Part shown: positions 16,527 through 23,666 of the stretch, one piece after another
How positions within the stretch are numbered: the first letter of the stretch is position 1
Layout: the number at the start of each line of letters is the position of its first letter
Assembly (NCBI RefSeq): GCF_026278345.1
Contig: NZ_CP111085.1
Coordinates: 4,556,282 to 4,620,281, forward strand
Reading direction: 5' to 3'
Source of the DNA: Tellurirhabdus rosea
GTDB taxonomy: Bacteria; Bacteroidota; Bacteroidia; Cytophagales; Spirosomataceae
DNA: 64,000 bases
Program-made: the position numbers and the translations under genes
The notes under the pieces: generated by a model
Told to the model about the DNA's origin: nothing
Seen by the model: the letters and a program-made list of their open reading frames with translations, nothing else
The model's database searches: none

Positions 16527-17240
16527 ATGATTACGTTTATCCGCAACCGCTTGCTGAATGCCTACACGGCGCTGCCCCTGCTGATGTGTCTGCTGCTGAC
16601 AACCTGGTCCGCCCAGGCCCGCCCGCTGACAACGAAACACCGCTATTCGGGCGAAGAAATGTTCCGCGGCCTGTTTTTCCTCGAAGGCCGTTACGCCCAG
16701 GCCCTGCCGGAACTGCAAAGCCTGAGTCTGAGCTATTCCAACAAAATGGCCAAGGCCGCCGACAAAGCCACCGTAGACCGCCAGCGTCACCAGATTCTGG
16801 CCGCGATCCGGGCCGAGCGACCGGCCTTTTTCGACGAGTTCCGGAGGGCGCTGGAAAGCGGCAACCACCTGAAAATCCAGGCGGCCCTGCGGGATGGCCG
16901 TCAGCAGATGACCGGAGCGGTGGAGCGGCTCTACAAAGTGGACGCTTCGCAACTGGCCCGCCTCCAGGCACAGACCGCCCAGCTGGCCAAAGCCGGTAAG
17001 CTGGACCAGAAGGCCATCGACAAGCTGGCCAAAGACCTGAAGGGCAAGTCAGACGAGACCAAGCCTGACAACGGAACCTGCGTCGTGCTCCTGCTGCCTA
17101 TGGCCTGTACGATTATACTGTTGTGCGCAGTCGTGACCATGTACGTAGCCACCTCCGAGGATGTCCTGACGGCCGACTCCCGGCTCATGACCGAGCAGCT
17201 GGTCGCGTCGATCAGCCGACTGGCCGCCAGCGCCTCCTGA
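16527..17240 (+). CDS. SdpC-family peptide-toxin precursor 1
   Basis: A 237-residue precursor. A signal peptide (LLNAYTALPLLMCLLLTTW) precedes the family signature YSGEEMFRGLFFLEGRYAQ, which corresponds to the F-S-G-E-D-Y-F-R-G-L-L-F segment of Bacillus SdpC. A helical pro-region (residues 65-180) leads to the motif DNGTC and a strongly hydrophobic core (residues 185-208). The C-terminus carries TEQLVASI as in the two following paralogues. The core has three cysteines, Cys185, Cys194 and Cys200, and none near the end, unlike toxins 2 and 3. In Bacillus, SdpC is cut to a membrane-active disulfide peptide by a pathway needing SdpA and SdpB, both of which have homologues at 19189-20687. This is the most divergent of the three copies. 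Confidence 0.85.
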   Translation: MITFIRNRLLNAYTALPLLMCLLLTTWSAQARPLTTKHRYSGEEMFRGLFFLEGRYAQALPELQSLSLSYSNKMAKAADKATVDRQRHQILAAIRAERPAFFDEFRRALESGNHLKIQAALRDGRQQMTGAVERLYKVDASQLARLQAQTAQLAKAGKLDQKAIDKLAKDLKGKSDETKPDNGTCVVLLLPMACTIILLCAVVTMYVATSEDVLTADSRLMTEQLVASISRLAASAS

Positions 17241-17324
17241 GACCGCTTTCCAGAATCTTAACTCAATCAGTCAATCCAATCAACCAATCAATCATTCAAA
17301 ATTCAATCAATCCTTTCTAACCCT

Positions 17325-17910
17325 TTAAACTTTCCAACGCCATGATTACTTACATCGCCAAACGCCTGTTGAATGCCTACACCGCCCTGCCGCTGCTGAT
17401 GTGCTTTGTGCTGGCCTCCTTCCACAGCTTTGCCCGCTCCAACGAAGCGGCCCGGGCTACCTTCCTCTCGGGCGAGGACATGTTCAAAGGGGTCTTCTTT
17501 TTGGAAGGCCGCTACGCCCAGATGCTGCCCGAGACCCAGTCGTTGCAGGCCGCTTTCGTCAACCAGACCCAGTCTTCGTCCCAGAAAGCGGCCGTGGCCC
17601 AGGTTCGCCAGGCGGTGATGGCCCACATTGCGGCGGCTCAGCCGGGCTACTTCGCTCACTTCAAGTCGGCGCTTAAGAGCGGGGATCACCTGCGGGTGAG
17701 TGCGGCTCTGTCGGAAGGGCAGAAGCTGGTGAGCAAGGCGGTGGATGAGCTTTATCAGCTCGACAAGACGCAGCTCAACAAGCTGCAGGCCCAGGCGCAG
17801 GCCGAGGCGGCCCGTCAGGGTGGCAAGCTGGACGCTCAGGCGGTAGAGAAGCTGGTGGGTCAGATGCAGAAAACGACGGCTCCCGACCCCAACAACGGCA
17901 CCTGCGCCGT
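17325..17910. repeat. 586-bp direct repeat, copy 1 (leader and pro-region of toxin 2)
   Basis: The block starts 17 nt before the ATG (ttaaactttccaacgcc) and runs to codon 190 of toxin 2. It reads identically to 18237-18822 at an offset of 912 bp, and even the alternative-frame translations coincide. Identity ends abruptly inside the Cys-Ala-Val codons at the beginning of the hydrophobic core. Confidence 0.9.
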
Positions 17911-18073
17911 AGTGGTGGTGGTCGCAGTAACGGTAGCCGTTGCAGCGGTAGTGGTCCTGATCGCCGTTCTGCTGGTCGCCGAGGAGCAAATGGTAGCCAA
18001 CCACAGCGGCCACTCGCTGCTGCACGAACAGCTGGTCGCCTCCATCTGCCAGGTAGCCCCCCAGATCGCCTGA
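17342..18073 (+). CDS. SdpC-family peptide-toxin precursor 2
   Basis: A 243-residue precursor organised like copy 1: signal peptide (LLNAYTALPLLMCFVLASF), family signature FLSGEDMFKGVFFLEGRYAQ, an Ala/Gln-rich helical pro-region to about residue 182, then NNGTC and a core of almost only Val, Ala, Leu and Ile (residues 188-213). The tail is HSLLHEQLVASICQVAPQIA. Cys188 and Cys236 bracket the core and could form a disulfide. Residues 1-190 are identical to toxin 3. The core is made of GTN/GCN codons, a low-complexity tract that could mutate readily. It follows toxin 1 by 101 bp that are rich in CAATCA/ATTCA units and contain no terminator. Confidence 0.85.
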   Translation: MITYIAKRLLNAYTALPLLMCFVLASFHSFARSNEAARATFLSGEDMFKGVFFLEGRYAQMLPETQSLQAAFVNQTQSSSQKAAVAQVRQAVMAHIAAAQPGYFAHFKSALKSGDHLRVSAALSEGQKLVSKAVDELYQLDKTQLNKLQAQAQAEAARQGGKLDAQAVEKLVGQMQKTTAPDPNNGTCAVVVVVAVTVAVAAVVVLIAVLLVAEEQMVANHSGHSLLHEQLVASICQVAPQIA

Positions 18074-18079
18074 AAAAGC

Positions 18080-18157
18080 TGAACAAGCGGCCGGGCACTC
18101 CATGCCGGGCACTCCATGCCGGACACACCAACAGACCGACCTCCGGCCGCTTGTTCA
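18080..18157. other. Hairpin with 14-bp tandem repeat between toxins 2 and 3
   Basis: A perfect 15-bp stem (tgaacaagcggccgg at 18080-18094 with its complement at 18143-18157) encloses a 48-nt loop that contains GGGCACTCCATGCC twice in tandem (18093-18106, 18107-18120; the first copy overlaps the end of the stem). There is no U-run on the plus strand after the stem, so it resembles an mRNA stability or processing element more than an intrinsic terminator. Confidence 0.75.
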
Positions 18158-18236
18158 AAACCATCCGCCACCGCGGACCACCAATCAACCTTTCGGTCAT
18201 TCAGTCATTCAATCAATCAGTCATTCCTTTCAACCC

Positions 18237-18822
18237 TTAAACTTTCCAACGCCATGATTACTTACATCGCCAAACGCCTGTTGAATGCCTACACCGCCCT
18301 GCCGCTGCTGATGTGCTTTGTGCTGGCCTCCTTCCACAGCTTTGCCCGCTCCAACGAAGCGGCCCGGGCTACCTTCCTCTCGGGCGAGGACATGTTCAAA
18401 GGGGTCTTCTTTTTGGAAGGCCGCTACGCCCAGATGCTGCCCGAGACCCAGTCGTTGCAGGCCGCTTTCGTCAACCAGACCCAGTCTTCGTCCCAGAAAG
18501 CGGCCGTGGCCCAGGTTCGCCAGGCGGTGATGGCCCACATTGCGGCGGCTCAGCCGGGCTACTTCGCTCACTTCAAGTCGGCGCTTAAGAGCGGGGATCA
18601 CCTGCGGGTGAGTGCGGCTCTGTCGGAAGGGCAGAAGCTGGTGAGCAAGGCGGTGGATGAGCTTTATCAGCTCGACAAGACGCAGCTCAACAAGCTGCAG
18701 GCCCAGGCGCAGGCCGAGGCGGCCCGTCAGGGTGGCAAGCTGGACGCTCAGGCGGTAGAGAAGCTGGTGGGTCAGATGCAGAAAACGACGGCTCCCGACC
18801 CCAACAACGGCACCTGCGCCGT
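18237..18822. repeat. 586-bp direct repeat, copy 2 (leader and pro-region of toxin 3)
   Basis: Second copy of the block at 17325-17910. The sequences on both outer sides differ, so this is a genuine duplication or a gene-conversion tract rather than a simple local misassembly. Confidence 0.9.
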
Positions 18823-18985
18823 GGTCGCGGTGGTGGTGCTAGTGGTCGCGCTGGCGGCGGTGTATGTCTGGGTGTCGGTCACGGCCGTGGCGGAAGAAAT
18901 GGTGGCCTACAAGCAGGGCGGACATTCGCTGCTGCACGAACAACTGGTCGCTACGATCTGCCAGATTGCTCCGCAAATCGCCTGA
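18254..18985 (+). CDS. SdpC-family peptide-toxin precursor 3
   Basis: A 243-residue precursor identical to toxin 2 through residue 190, then carrying a different hydrophobic core (CAVVAVVVLVVALAAVYVW and onward to VAEEMVAYKQGG) and nearly the same tail (HSLLHEQLVATICQIAPQIA). Cys188 and Cys236 are kept. The tail differs from toxin 2 mostly by silent or conservative changes, which shows that the two 3' ends diverged long before the upstream part was homogenised. An in-frame upstream extension reaches 18116 but lacks a signal peptide at its start; ATG 18254 matches the other copies. The gene is followed by a terminator at 19011-19046. Confidence 0.85.
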   Translation: MITYIAKRLLNAYTALPLLMCFVLASFHSFARSNEAARATFLSGEDMFKGVFFLEGRYAQMLPETQSLQAAFVNQTQSSSQKAAVAQVRQAVMAHIAAAQPGYFAHFKSALKSGDHLRVSAALSEGQKLVSKAVDELYQLDKTQLNKLQAQAQAEAARQGGKLDAQAVEKLVGQMQKTTAPDPNNGTCAVVAVVVLVVALAAVYVWVSVTAVAEEMVAYKQGGHSLLHEQLVATICQIAPQIA

Positions 18986-19010
18986 TAACGGGCGTCAAGG
19001 ATATTGTCAG

Positions 19011-19046
19011 GCCGGTTTCCCTCGCGGAGACCGGCTTTTATTTTTT
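19011..19046 (+). terminator. Intrinsic terminator after the toxin genes
   Basis: A GCCGGT/ACCGGC stem-loop (19011-19035) is followed directly by a T-rich run (TTTTATTTTTT). It should end transcripts from the toxin operon before the separate sdpA promoter-like element. Confidence 0.8.
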
Positions 19047-19085
19047 CGGAAAAACGGGTTTTGGTGAGGACAATCGCCGGGTTCG

Positions 19086-19127
19086 TATAAAAAAATTCAA
19101 CGGGTCGGGTCTGCTTTGCAACTTTCG
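19086..19127 (+). promoter_or_regulatory. Candidate promoter of the sdpA operon (P2)
   Basis: TATAAAAA (19086-19093), 22-nt spacer, TTGCAACTTTCG (19116-19127), ATG 62 nt further. Both boxes, the spacing and the distance to the ATG are the same as at 13161-13202, while the spacer sequences differ. Confidence 0.5.
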
Positions 19128-19188
19128 TCCATCAGAAAGACCTCCGCCGGAGGGCACCCGTTTCGCAACTCCTAAACCCTTATTTTTT

Positions 19189-19731
19189 ATGAAAACGATG
19201 CGACTTGCTTTTGTGGGGCTTTGCCTCTTCTGGAGCGGGCTGGCGTTTTTTGCCCTGCTCACGTACGTGAAGGACACGCCGGTCCGCTTCAGCTACGAAT
19301 TCCAGCACAATCTGCGGACGCTGTTTCCGCAGGGCTGGGCCTTTTTCACCAAAAGCCCCCGCGACGAAAGCATCCAGCTCTACCGCTGGGAGAACAACCG
19401 GCTCCGGCTGGTGGACGGGCAGCGCCAGGCCACGCTCGAAAACCTGATGGGCTTCCGGCGGGCTTCGCGGGCGATGAGCGTCGAATACGCCTACCTGCTT
19501 TATAACGTCCCGGCCGAAAACTGGGTCCGCTGCGAAGGCGATCCCGAAGCGTACCTCCGGACGCACCGGCTGGCCAACGTCGAAGTCGAGAACCACACGC
19601 CCCGGCCGTACCTGAGCGGTACCTATTACCTCATCCAGAAAGGCATCGTGCCCTGGGCCTGGGCTTCCGAGGCCGACCGCATTACGCTCCCCAGTTCCAT
19701 CCTCAAACTCACTGTTGTATGCAAACGCTAA
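19189..19731 (+). CDS. sdpA: SdpA-family toxin-maturation protein
   Basis: A 180-residue protein with one N-terminal membrane segment (LAFVGLCLFWSGLAFFALLTYV) and a soluble domain. The segment LFPQGWAFFTKSPRDES is the recognisable SdpA-family block (Pro-Gln-Gly-Trp-x-Phe-Phe, then Pro-Arg). In Bacillus subtilis, SdpA is a membrane-associated protein required together with SdpB to mature SdpC into the active toxin; its biochemical activity is not established. The gene has its own promoter-like element, and its end overlaps the sdpB start by 13 bp, indicating translational coupling. A truncated Cys-containing tail (LTVVCKR) is present. Confidence 0.85.
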   Translation: MKTMRLAFVGLCLFWSGLAFFALLTYVKDTPVRFSYEFQHNLRTLFPQGWAFFTKSPRDESIQLYRWENNRLRLVDGQRQATLENLMGFRRASRAMSVEYAYLLYNVPAENWVRCEGDPEAYLRTHRLANVEVENHTPRPYLSGTYYLIQKGIVPWAWASEADRITLPSSILKLTVVCKR

Positions 19732-20687
19732 CCGCCTTCGACCGCTACCTGAACGCCCTGCTGGCGCGCAATCCGTGGACCAACGTGTACGGCTTCGTCC
19801 GCTCCCTGCTGGCCCTGGGCACCCTCTGCACGTTTCTGCTCAACGACATGGGCACGCTGTTTCGGCCCATCGCCGGGCAGACCGACTGCCCCTCCTGCAT
19901 CGGACTGGCCCAGTACAGCCTCTTCTGCTGGCTCGGCGATCTGGAAACGGCCCGCTGGGTGTGCATCGGCATCCTGAGTCTGGTGGTGATCGGCATTTAC
20001 CCGCGCCTCACGGCCCTGCTGCACGTGTACGTCGGTTTCAGCTTTATGTCCACGGCCATTCTGGTCGATGGCGGCGATCAGGTGACGCTGGTGCTGAGCA
20101 CCCTGCTGCTGCCGCTCGCCCTGACCGACCCCCGCACCTGGCACTGGGCTTCGCTGCCGGTAGACACGGGTGCGTCAACGGCTTTTCAGTTCCGGAAACT
20201 GATTGCGCTGACGTCGTACGGACTTCTGCGCCTGCAGGTGGCGCTGATTTACTTTGAAGCCTGCGTCGGCAAGTTCAAAGTGGCCGAGTGGGCCGACGGC
20301 ACGGCGCTCTACTACTGGCTTTCCAACCCGACCTTTGGGCTGTCGCCGGAGATGCAGAGCCTGCTGCTGCCCATCCTGACCAACCGCTGGCTGATCGTGC
20401 TGCTGACCTGGAGTGTGCTGGTGCTCGAAGGGGGCCTGTTTCTGGGGCTGACGCTGGAGCCGAAATACCGCCGGTACCTGCTCTGGGCCGGGGTGGGCTT
20501 CCACTTCATGATCATTCTGATACACGGCCTGCCGACCTTCTTTATGGCCATGACCGCCGCCCTGATCATCTTCCTGCGCCCGTACAGCCAGCCGTTCAAC
20601 ACGCGGCCCGTCGTGAGCCGGTTCCGGAAGCTGACGGCGCCTCTTCAACTGGAAGAAACCGCGACCGTATCGCCCGCCCGTGTCTGA
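19719..20687 (+). CDS. sdpB: SdpB-family multi-pass membrane protein
   Basis: A 322-residue protein with at least six hydrophobic segments (including VYGFVRSLLALGTLCTFLL, WVCIGILSLVVIGIYP, VTLVLSTLLLPLAL, LIVLLTWSVLVLEGGLFLGL, GVGFHFMIILIHGLPTFFMA). The family, related to HTTM-type membrane proteins, is defined by the Bacillus cannibalism-toxin maturation protein SdpB. Conserved-looking features include DCPSCIGLAQYSLF with a C-x-x-C in the first large loop, YFEACVGKFKVAEWADGTAL, and GFHFMI. The C-x-x-C pair may cooperate with the DCC thiol oxidoreductase encoded 105 bp downstream. It is translationally coupled to sdpA. Confidence 0.85.
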   Translation: MQTLTAFDRYLNALLARNPWTNVYGFVRSLLALGTLCTFLLNDMGTLFRPIAGQTDCPSCIGLAQYSLFCWLGDLETARWVCIGILSLVVIGIYPRLTALLHVYVGFSFMSTAILVDGGDQVTLVLSTLLLPLALTDPRTWHWASLPVDTGASTAFQFRKLIALTSYGLLRLQVALIYFEACVGKFKVAEWADGTALYYWLSNPTFGLSPEMQSLLLPILTNRWLIVLLTWSVLVLEGGLFLGLTLEPKYRRYLLWAGVGFHFMIILIHGLPTFFMAMTAALIIFLRPYSQPFNTRPVVSRFRKLTAPLQLEETATVSPARV

Positions 20688-20792
20688 AGGTTCATAACGC
20701 GGGAACCCCACCCGGTTCCCGCCCCCCCTTTCCTGACAAAAACCATTCGGTCATTCAGTCAATCAATCATTCAGTCATTCCCTCAATCCCTC

Positions 20793-21185
20793 ATGAACGC
20801 GATCATCGTTTTCGACGGCGTCTGCGGCTTTTGCAACGGCTTCGTTCAGTTTGTGATCCGGCGGGACCCGGCCGGCGCGTTTACCTTTGTTTCGGCCGGG
20901 TCGGCGCGGGGGCAGCGGCTGCGTCGGGAGGCCGGGGTGGCGGCGCTGGACAGCATTCTGCTGGTGGAGAACGGAGTTGTTTATCAAAAATCCGAGGCGA
21001 TTCTGCGCATTGCGCGCCGCCTGTCGGGGCCGTGGCGGTGGGCGTGGGCCTTCTCGGTTGTGCCCCGGACCGTGCGGGACGCGCTCTACGACCGCTTTGC
21101 CCGGCACCGCTACCTCTTTGGCCGGACAACTTCCTGCCAGCTGCTCACCGCCGAACAGCGGACCCGAATTGTCTTAACCGATTAA
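20793..21185 (+). CDS. DCC-family (DUF393) thiol-disulfide oxidoreductase
   Basis: A 130-residue thioredoxin-like protein starting IIVFDGVCGFCNGFVQFVIR, the defining Asp-x-x-Cys-x-x-Cys motif of the DCC family. ILLVENGVVYQKSEAILRIA is the second conserved block. DCC proteins are predicted thiol-disulfide oxidoreductases without a signal peptide. In this operon, behind SdpB and ahead of the CPBP protease, a function in forming or reshuffling the toxin cysteines is a sensible hypothesis. Its leader consists of an ATTCAGTCAATCA-rich tract. The stop codon lies 11 bp before the next start. Confidence 0.88.
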   Translation: MNAIIVFDGVCGFCNGFVQFVIRRDPAGAFTFVSAGSARGQRLRREAGVAALDSILLVENGVVYQKSEAILRIARRLSGPWRWAWAFSVVPRTVRDALYDRFARHRYLFGRTTSCQLLTAEQRTRIVLTD

Positions 21186-21196
21186 CCCCAAGTTGT

Positions 21197-21949
21197 ATGA
21201 AAACCTTAACCCTTTCCCCGACGCGCAGCGGCCTGTTTCTGTTTGGAGCCGGACTGCTGGGTGTGGTGTCGCTGCGGCTGGTTCATTTTCCGCTGGACAA
21301 ACTGCCGCCCGTGGTTCTGACGGTCTACTCGCCCGAGGAACTGCGGTGGCTGATGCTGGTCAATCCGTTTATTCTGCTGTTGCTGGGCGTGCTGGCCGGG
21401 TCGCTGCTGCACGGCAGGGTGGGGCTGACGCTGGCTCGTCGGGCCGATTTCCGGGCCGGAAACCTCGCCGGAAGTCTGCTTCGGAAAGGGGCGGTTCCCG
21501 GCGCGCTTGCCGGGCTGCTGATTCTGGTCGTGGTGCAGGTGTTTCGGCGCCTGATTCCCGAAGAACTGGCCCGGCTGGGCGAGGATCTGGCCGTTCCATT
21601 TGTGACCAAAGTGCTGTACGGGGGCGTTACCGAAGAAATTCTGGTGCGCTTTGGCCTGATGACCCTGCTGGTCTGGCTGGCGCAGAAAGCCTTCCGGACC
21701 GCGGCGGCCTTTACCTACTGGCTGGGCATTGCCGGGGCGGCGCTGCTGTTTGGGGCCGGGCATCTGCCGATGGCGCTGCTGCAGGTGTCTTCCCCGTCGG
21801 CGGCGCTGGTGGCCTACCTGCTGCTGGCGAATTCGGCGGCCGGTCTGGTGTTCGGGTGGGTGTACTGGCGCTCCGGGCTGGCGATGGCAATGGTGGCCCA
21901 TGCGGTGGCCCATCTGGCGCTGATCATAGGCGACCGCCTCCTGTTCTGA
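21197..21949 (+). CDS. CPBP-family intramembrane glutamic endopeptidase
   Basis: A 250-residue membrane protein of the CPBP/Abi family. The catalytic motifs are visible: TEEILVRFG (Glu-Glu-x-x-x-Arg), LLFGAGHL (conserved His) and AHAVAHLAL (second His). Members process prenylated CAAX proteins in eukaryotes; in bacteria they are often immunity proteins against peptide bacteriocins (plantaricin and sakacin loci) or maturation proteases (SkfC in B. subtilis). Located last in the sdpAB-DCC operon and lacking an SdpI homologue nearby, it is the best candidate for toxin immunity or cleavage. A strong terminator follows at 21973-22016. Confidence 0.88.
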   Translation: MKTLTLSPTRSGLFLFGAGLLGVVSLRLVHFPLDKLPPVVLTVYSPEELRWLMLVNPFILLLLGVLAGSLLHGRVGLTLARRADFRAGNLAGSLLRKGAVPGALAGLLILVVVQVFRRLIPEELARLGEDLAVPFVTKVLYGGVTEEILVRFGLMTLLVWLAQKAFRTAAAFTYWLGIAGAALLFGAGHLPMALLQVSSPSAALVAYLLLANSAAGLVFGWVYWRSGLAMAMVAHAVAHLALIIGDRLLF

Positions 21950-21972
21950 CCACCGGACCCGCCTGCGCTTTG

Positions 21973-22016
21973 AATCCGGCTTCGGGTGCCCGTAAACTGG
22001 CACCCGAAGCCGGATT
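21973..22016 (+). terminator. Strong terminator hairpin ending the sdp island
   Basis: An 18-bp perfect stem (aatccggcttcgggtgcc and its complement) around an 8-nt loop, followed by TTTGTG. It lies 24 bp after the CPBP stop codon and closes the operon. Confidence 0.75.
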
Positions 22017-22140
22017 TGTGCGTTTCTGTCGGCACAATTGCCCGGTTTCTCTACACTCTTTTCCGAAGGCTGCAACACGCGTCTGTCCGTCAACGTAAAA
22101 GAAGGCAACAGTTCCATTGCCGATCATTTACCAAAAAACG

Positions 22141-23613
22141 ATGAGAAATCAACACGCAGTCGCTATTCCGGCTTTCGGCTTTCGCCAAAGCACGCTGATG
22201 CTGGCCTTCCTGCTGGGGGTAACTACCCTGCTTTCGGGCTGTAAGAAAGAGCCCGAGGTGGTGGAGCCGGAGGATACCGCCACGGCCGAAAACCTGACGG
22301 TCAACGAGTGGATTCTGGAAAACATGCAGGATCTGTATTTCTGGAACGATAAAATTCCGGCGAACCCCGATAAGACGCTGGCTCCGGATAAATTCTTCGA
22401 TTCGATTCTTTACAAATACGACGCCAGCAGCCGCCCCGACGGCGACCGTTTTTCGTGGATTGAAGAGAGCGCCGAGGACCTGCAGGCGAGCCTGAGCGGC
22501 GAAACCACGACCACCGGCATGGAGTATACGCTGTACCTCCGGGCGACGGGTTCGGACGAGGTCATTGCCCAGGTGCTGTACGTGCTGCCCGGCTCCCCGG
22601 CGGAACAGGCCGGACTGAAACGCGGCGACATTATTTCCAGGGTGAACGGACAGACGCTCAACCGCAGCAACTACGCCAGCCTGCTGTTTTCGGGCACGAC
22701 CTTCCGTTTCGGACTGGCCTCCGTGAGCGGGAATACGCTGGTCGATACGGACGTGACCAGAAGCGTAACGGCGACCGTCTTTCAGGAAAATCCGGTGTTC
22801 CTGGATTCGGTGTATACCGTCGGCGGAAAAACGATCGGCTACCTGGTGTACAACCAGTTTGTGCCGGGACCGAACGGCAGCAGTACGGCCACCTACGACG
22901 CCCAGCTCGACGCCATTTTCGGAGAATTTAAAACCAAAGGCGTCAATGAACTGGTGCTCGATTTGCGCTACAATCCGGGCGGCTACACGTCTTCGTCCGC
23001 CAACCTGGCCAGCCTCATCGGCCGGGGCGTCAGCTCGTCGAGTGTGTATTTCCGCGAACAGTGGAACAGCACCATCACCCCGTATTTGCGGCAGGAATAC
23101 GGCGACAGCTTTTTTGTGCAGAACTTCCTGACCAAATCGCAGAACATCGGCGGCAACCTCTCCCGGGTGTACGTCCTGACGACCGACTACACGGCCTCGG
23201 CCTCTGAACTGATCATCAACGGCCTGCGCCCGTACATGTCGGTCATCACCATCGGCACGACCACTTACGGCAAGAATGTCGGCTCCATCACCATCTCCGA
23301 CGAAACGGGCAAGATCAAATGGGGCATGCAGCCGATTGTCTTCAAGTCGTTCAACAGCGCCGGCCAGTCGGATTACGCCGCCGGATTCACGCCCAGTTTC
23401 GAGGTGGAAGAACCGCTGAGCCTGCTGCCGCTGGGCGATACGCGCGAAGCGATGTTGAACGAAGCCATCTACCGCATCACCGGCTCGTCGCCGAGCGGTC
23501 GGCGGGCCACTGCCGGGGTCAATGCCAACCCGCTTTCGTCGCTGGGTTCGTCGCTTCAGCGCAAGGCGAGCTGGGGCCGGATGATCAAGCCCCTGAAAAC
23601 GCTGAATCTGTAA
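22141..23613 (+). CDS. S41-family C-terminal-processing-like peptidase lipoprotein
   Basis: A 490-residue lipoprotein starting at ATG 22141 (lipobox LLSGC, Cys34, then KKE). It contains an N-terminal helical region (WILENMQDLYFWNDKIP), a PDZ domain (VLPGSPAEQAGLKRGDIISR) and an S41 peptidase domain (ELVLDLRYNPGGYTSSSANL; nucleophile in TASASELIING near residue 355, Lys in TTYGKNVGS). This architecture matches the Bacteroidota S41 peptidases that act in the periplasm or at the cell surface. It starts a same-strand run with a kelch lipoprotein, a DUF4907 protein and a DUF4270 lipoprotein. The substrate is unknown. Confidence 0.92.
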   Translation: MRNQHAVAIPAFGFRQSTLMLAFLLGVTTLLSGCKKEPEVVEPEDTATAENLTVNEWILENMQDLYFWNDKIPANPDKTLAPDKFFDSILYKYDASSRPDGDRFSWIEESAEDLQASLSGETTTTGMEYTLYLRATGSDEVIAQVLYVLPGSPAEQAGLKRGDIISRVNGQTLNRSNYASLLFSGTTFRFGLASVSGNTLVDTDVTRSVTATVFQENPVFLDSVYTVGGKTIGYLVYNQFVPGPNGSSTATYDAQLDAIFGEFKTKGVNELVLDLRYNPGGYTSSSANLASLIGRGVSSSSVYFREQWNSTITPYLRQEYGDSFFVQNFLTKSQNIGGNLSRVYVLTTDYTASASELIINGLRPYMSVITIGTTTYGKNVGSITISDETGKIKWGMQPIVFKSFNSAGQSDYAAGFTPSFEVEEPLSLLPLGDTREAMLNEAIYRITGSSPSGRRATAGVNANPLSSLGSSLQRKASWGRMIKPLKTLNL

Positions 23614-23666
23614 GGATTTCGCCAGTTTTTCCATTACTTCTCAATCAGGATATTTTATCAGTACCC

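Noticed and set aside
18116..18253. Upstream in-frame extension of toxin 3
   Set aside because: It starts inside the intergenic hairpin, would bury the signal peptide, and toxins 1 and 2 have no such extension.
17325..18822. Assembly duplication as the source of the identical toxin halves
   Set aside because: The cores, tails and outer flanks of the two copies differ, including silent changes in the tails, so the copies are real loci. Collapse or conversion within the identical block cannot be fully excluded without reads.
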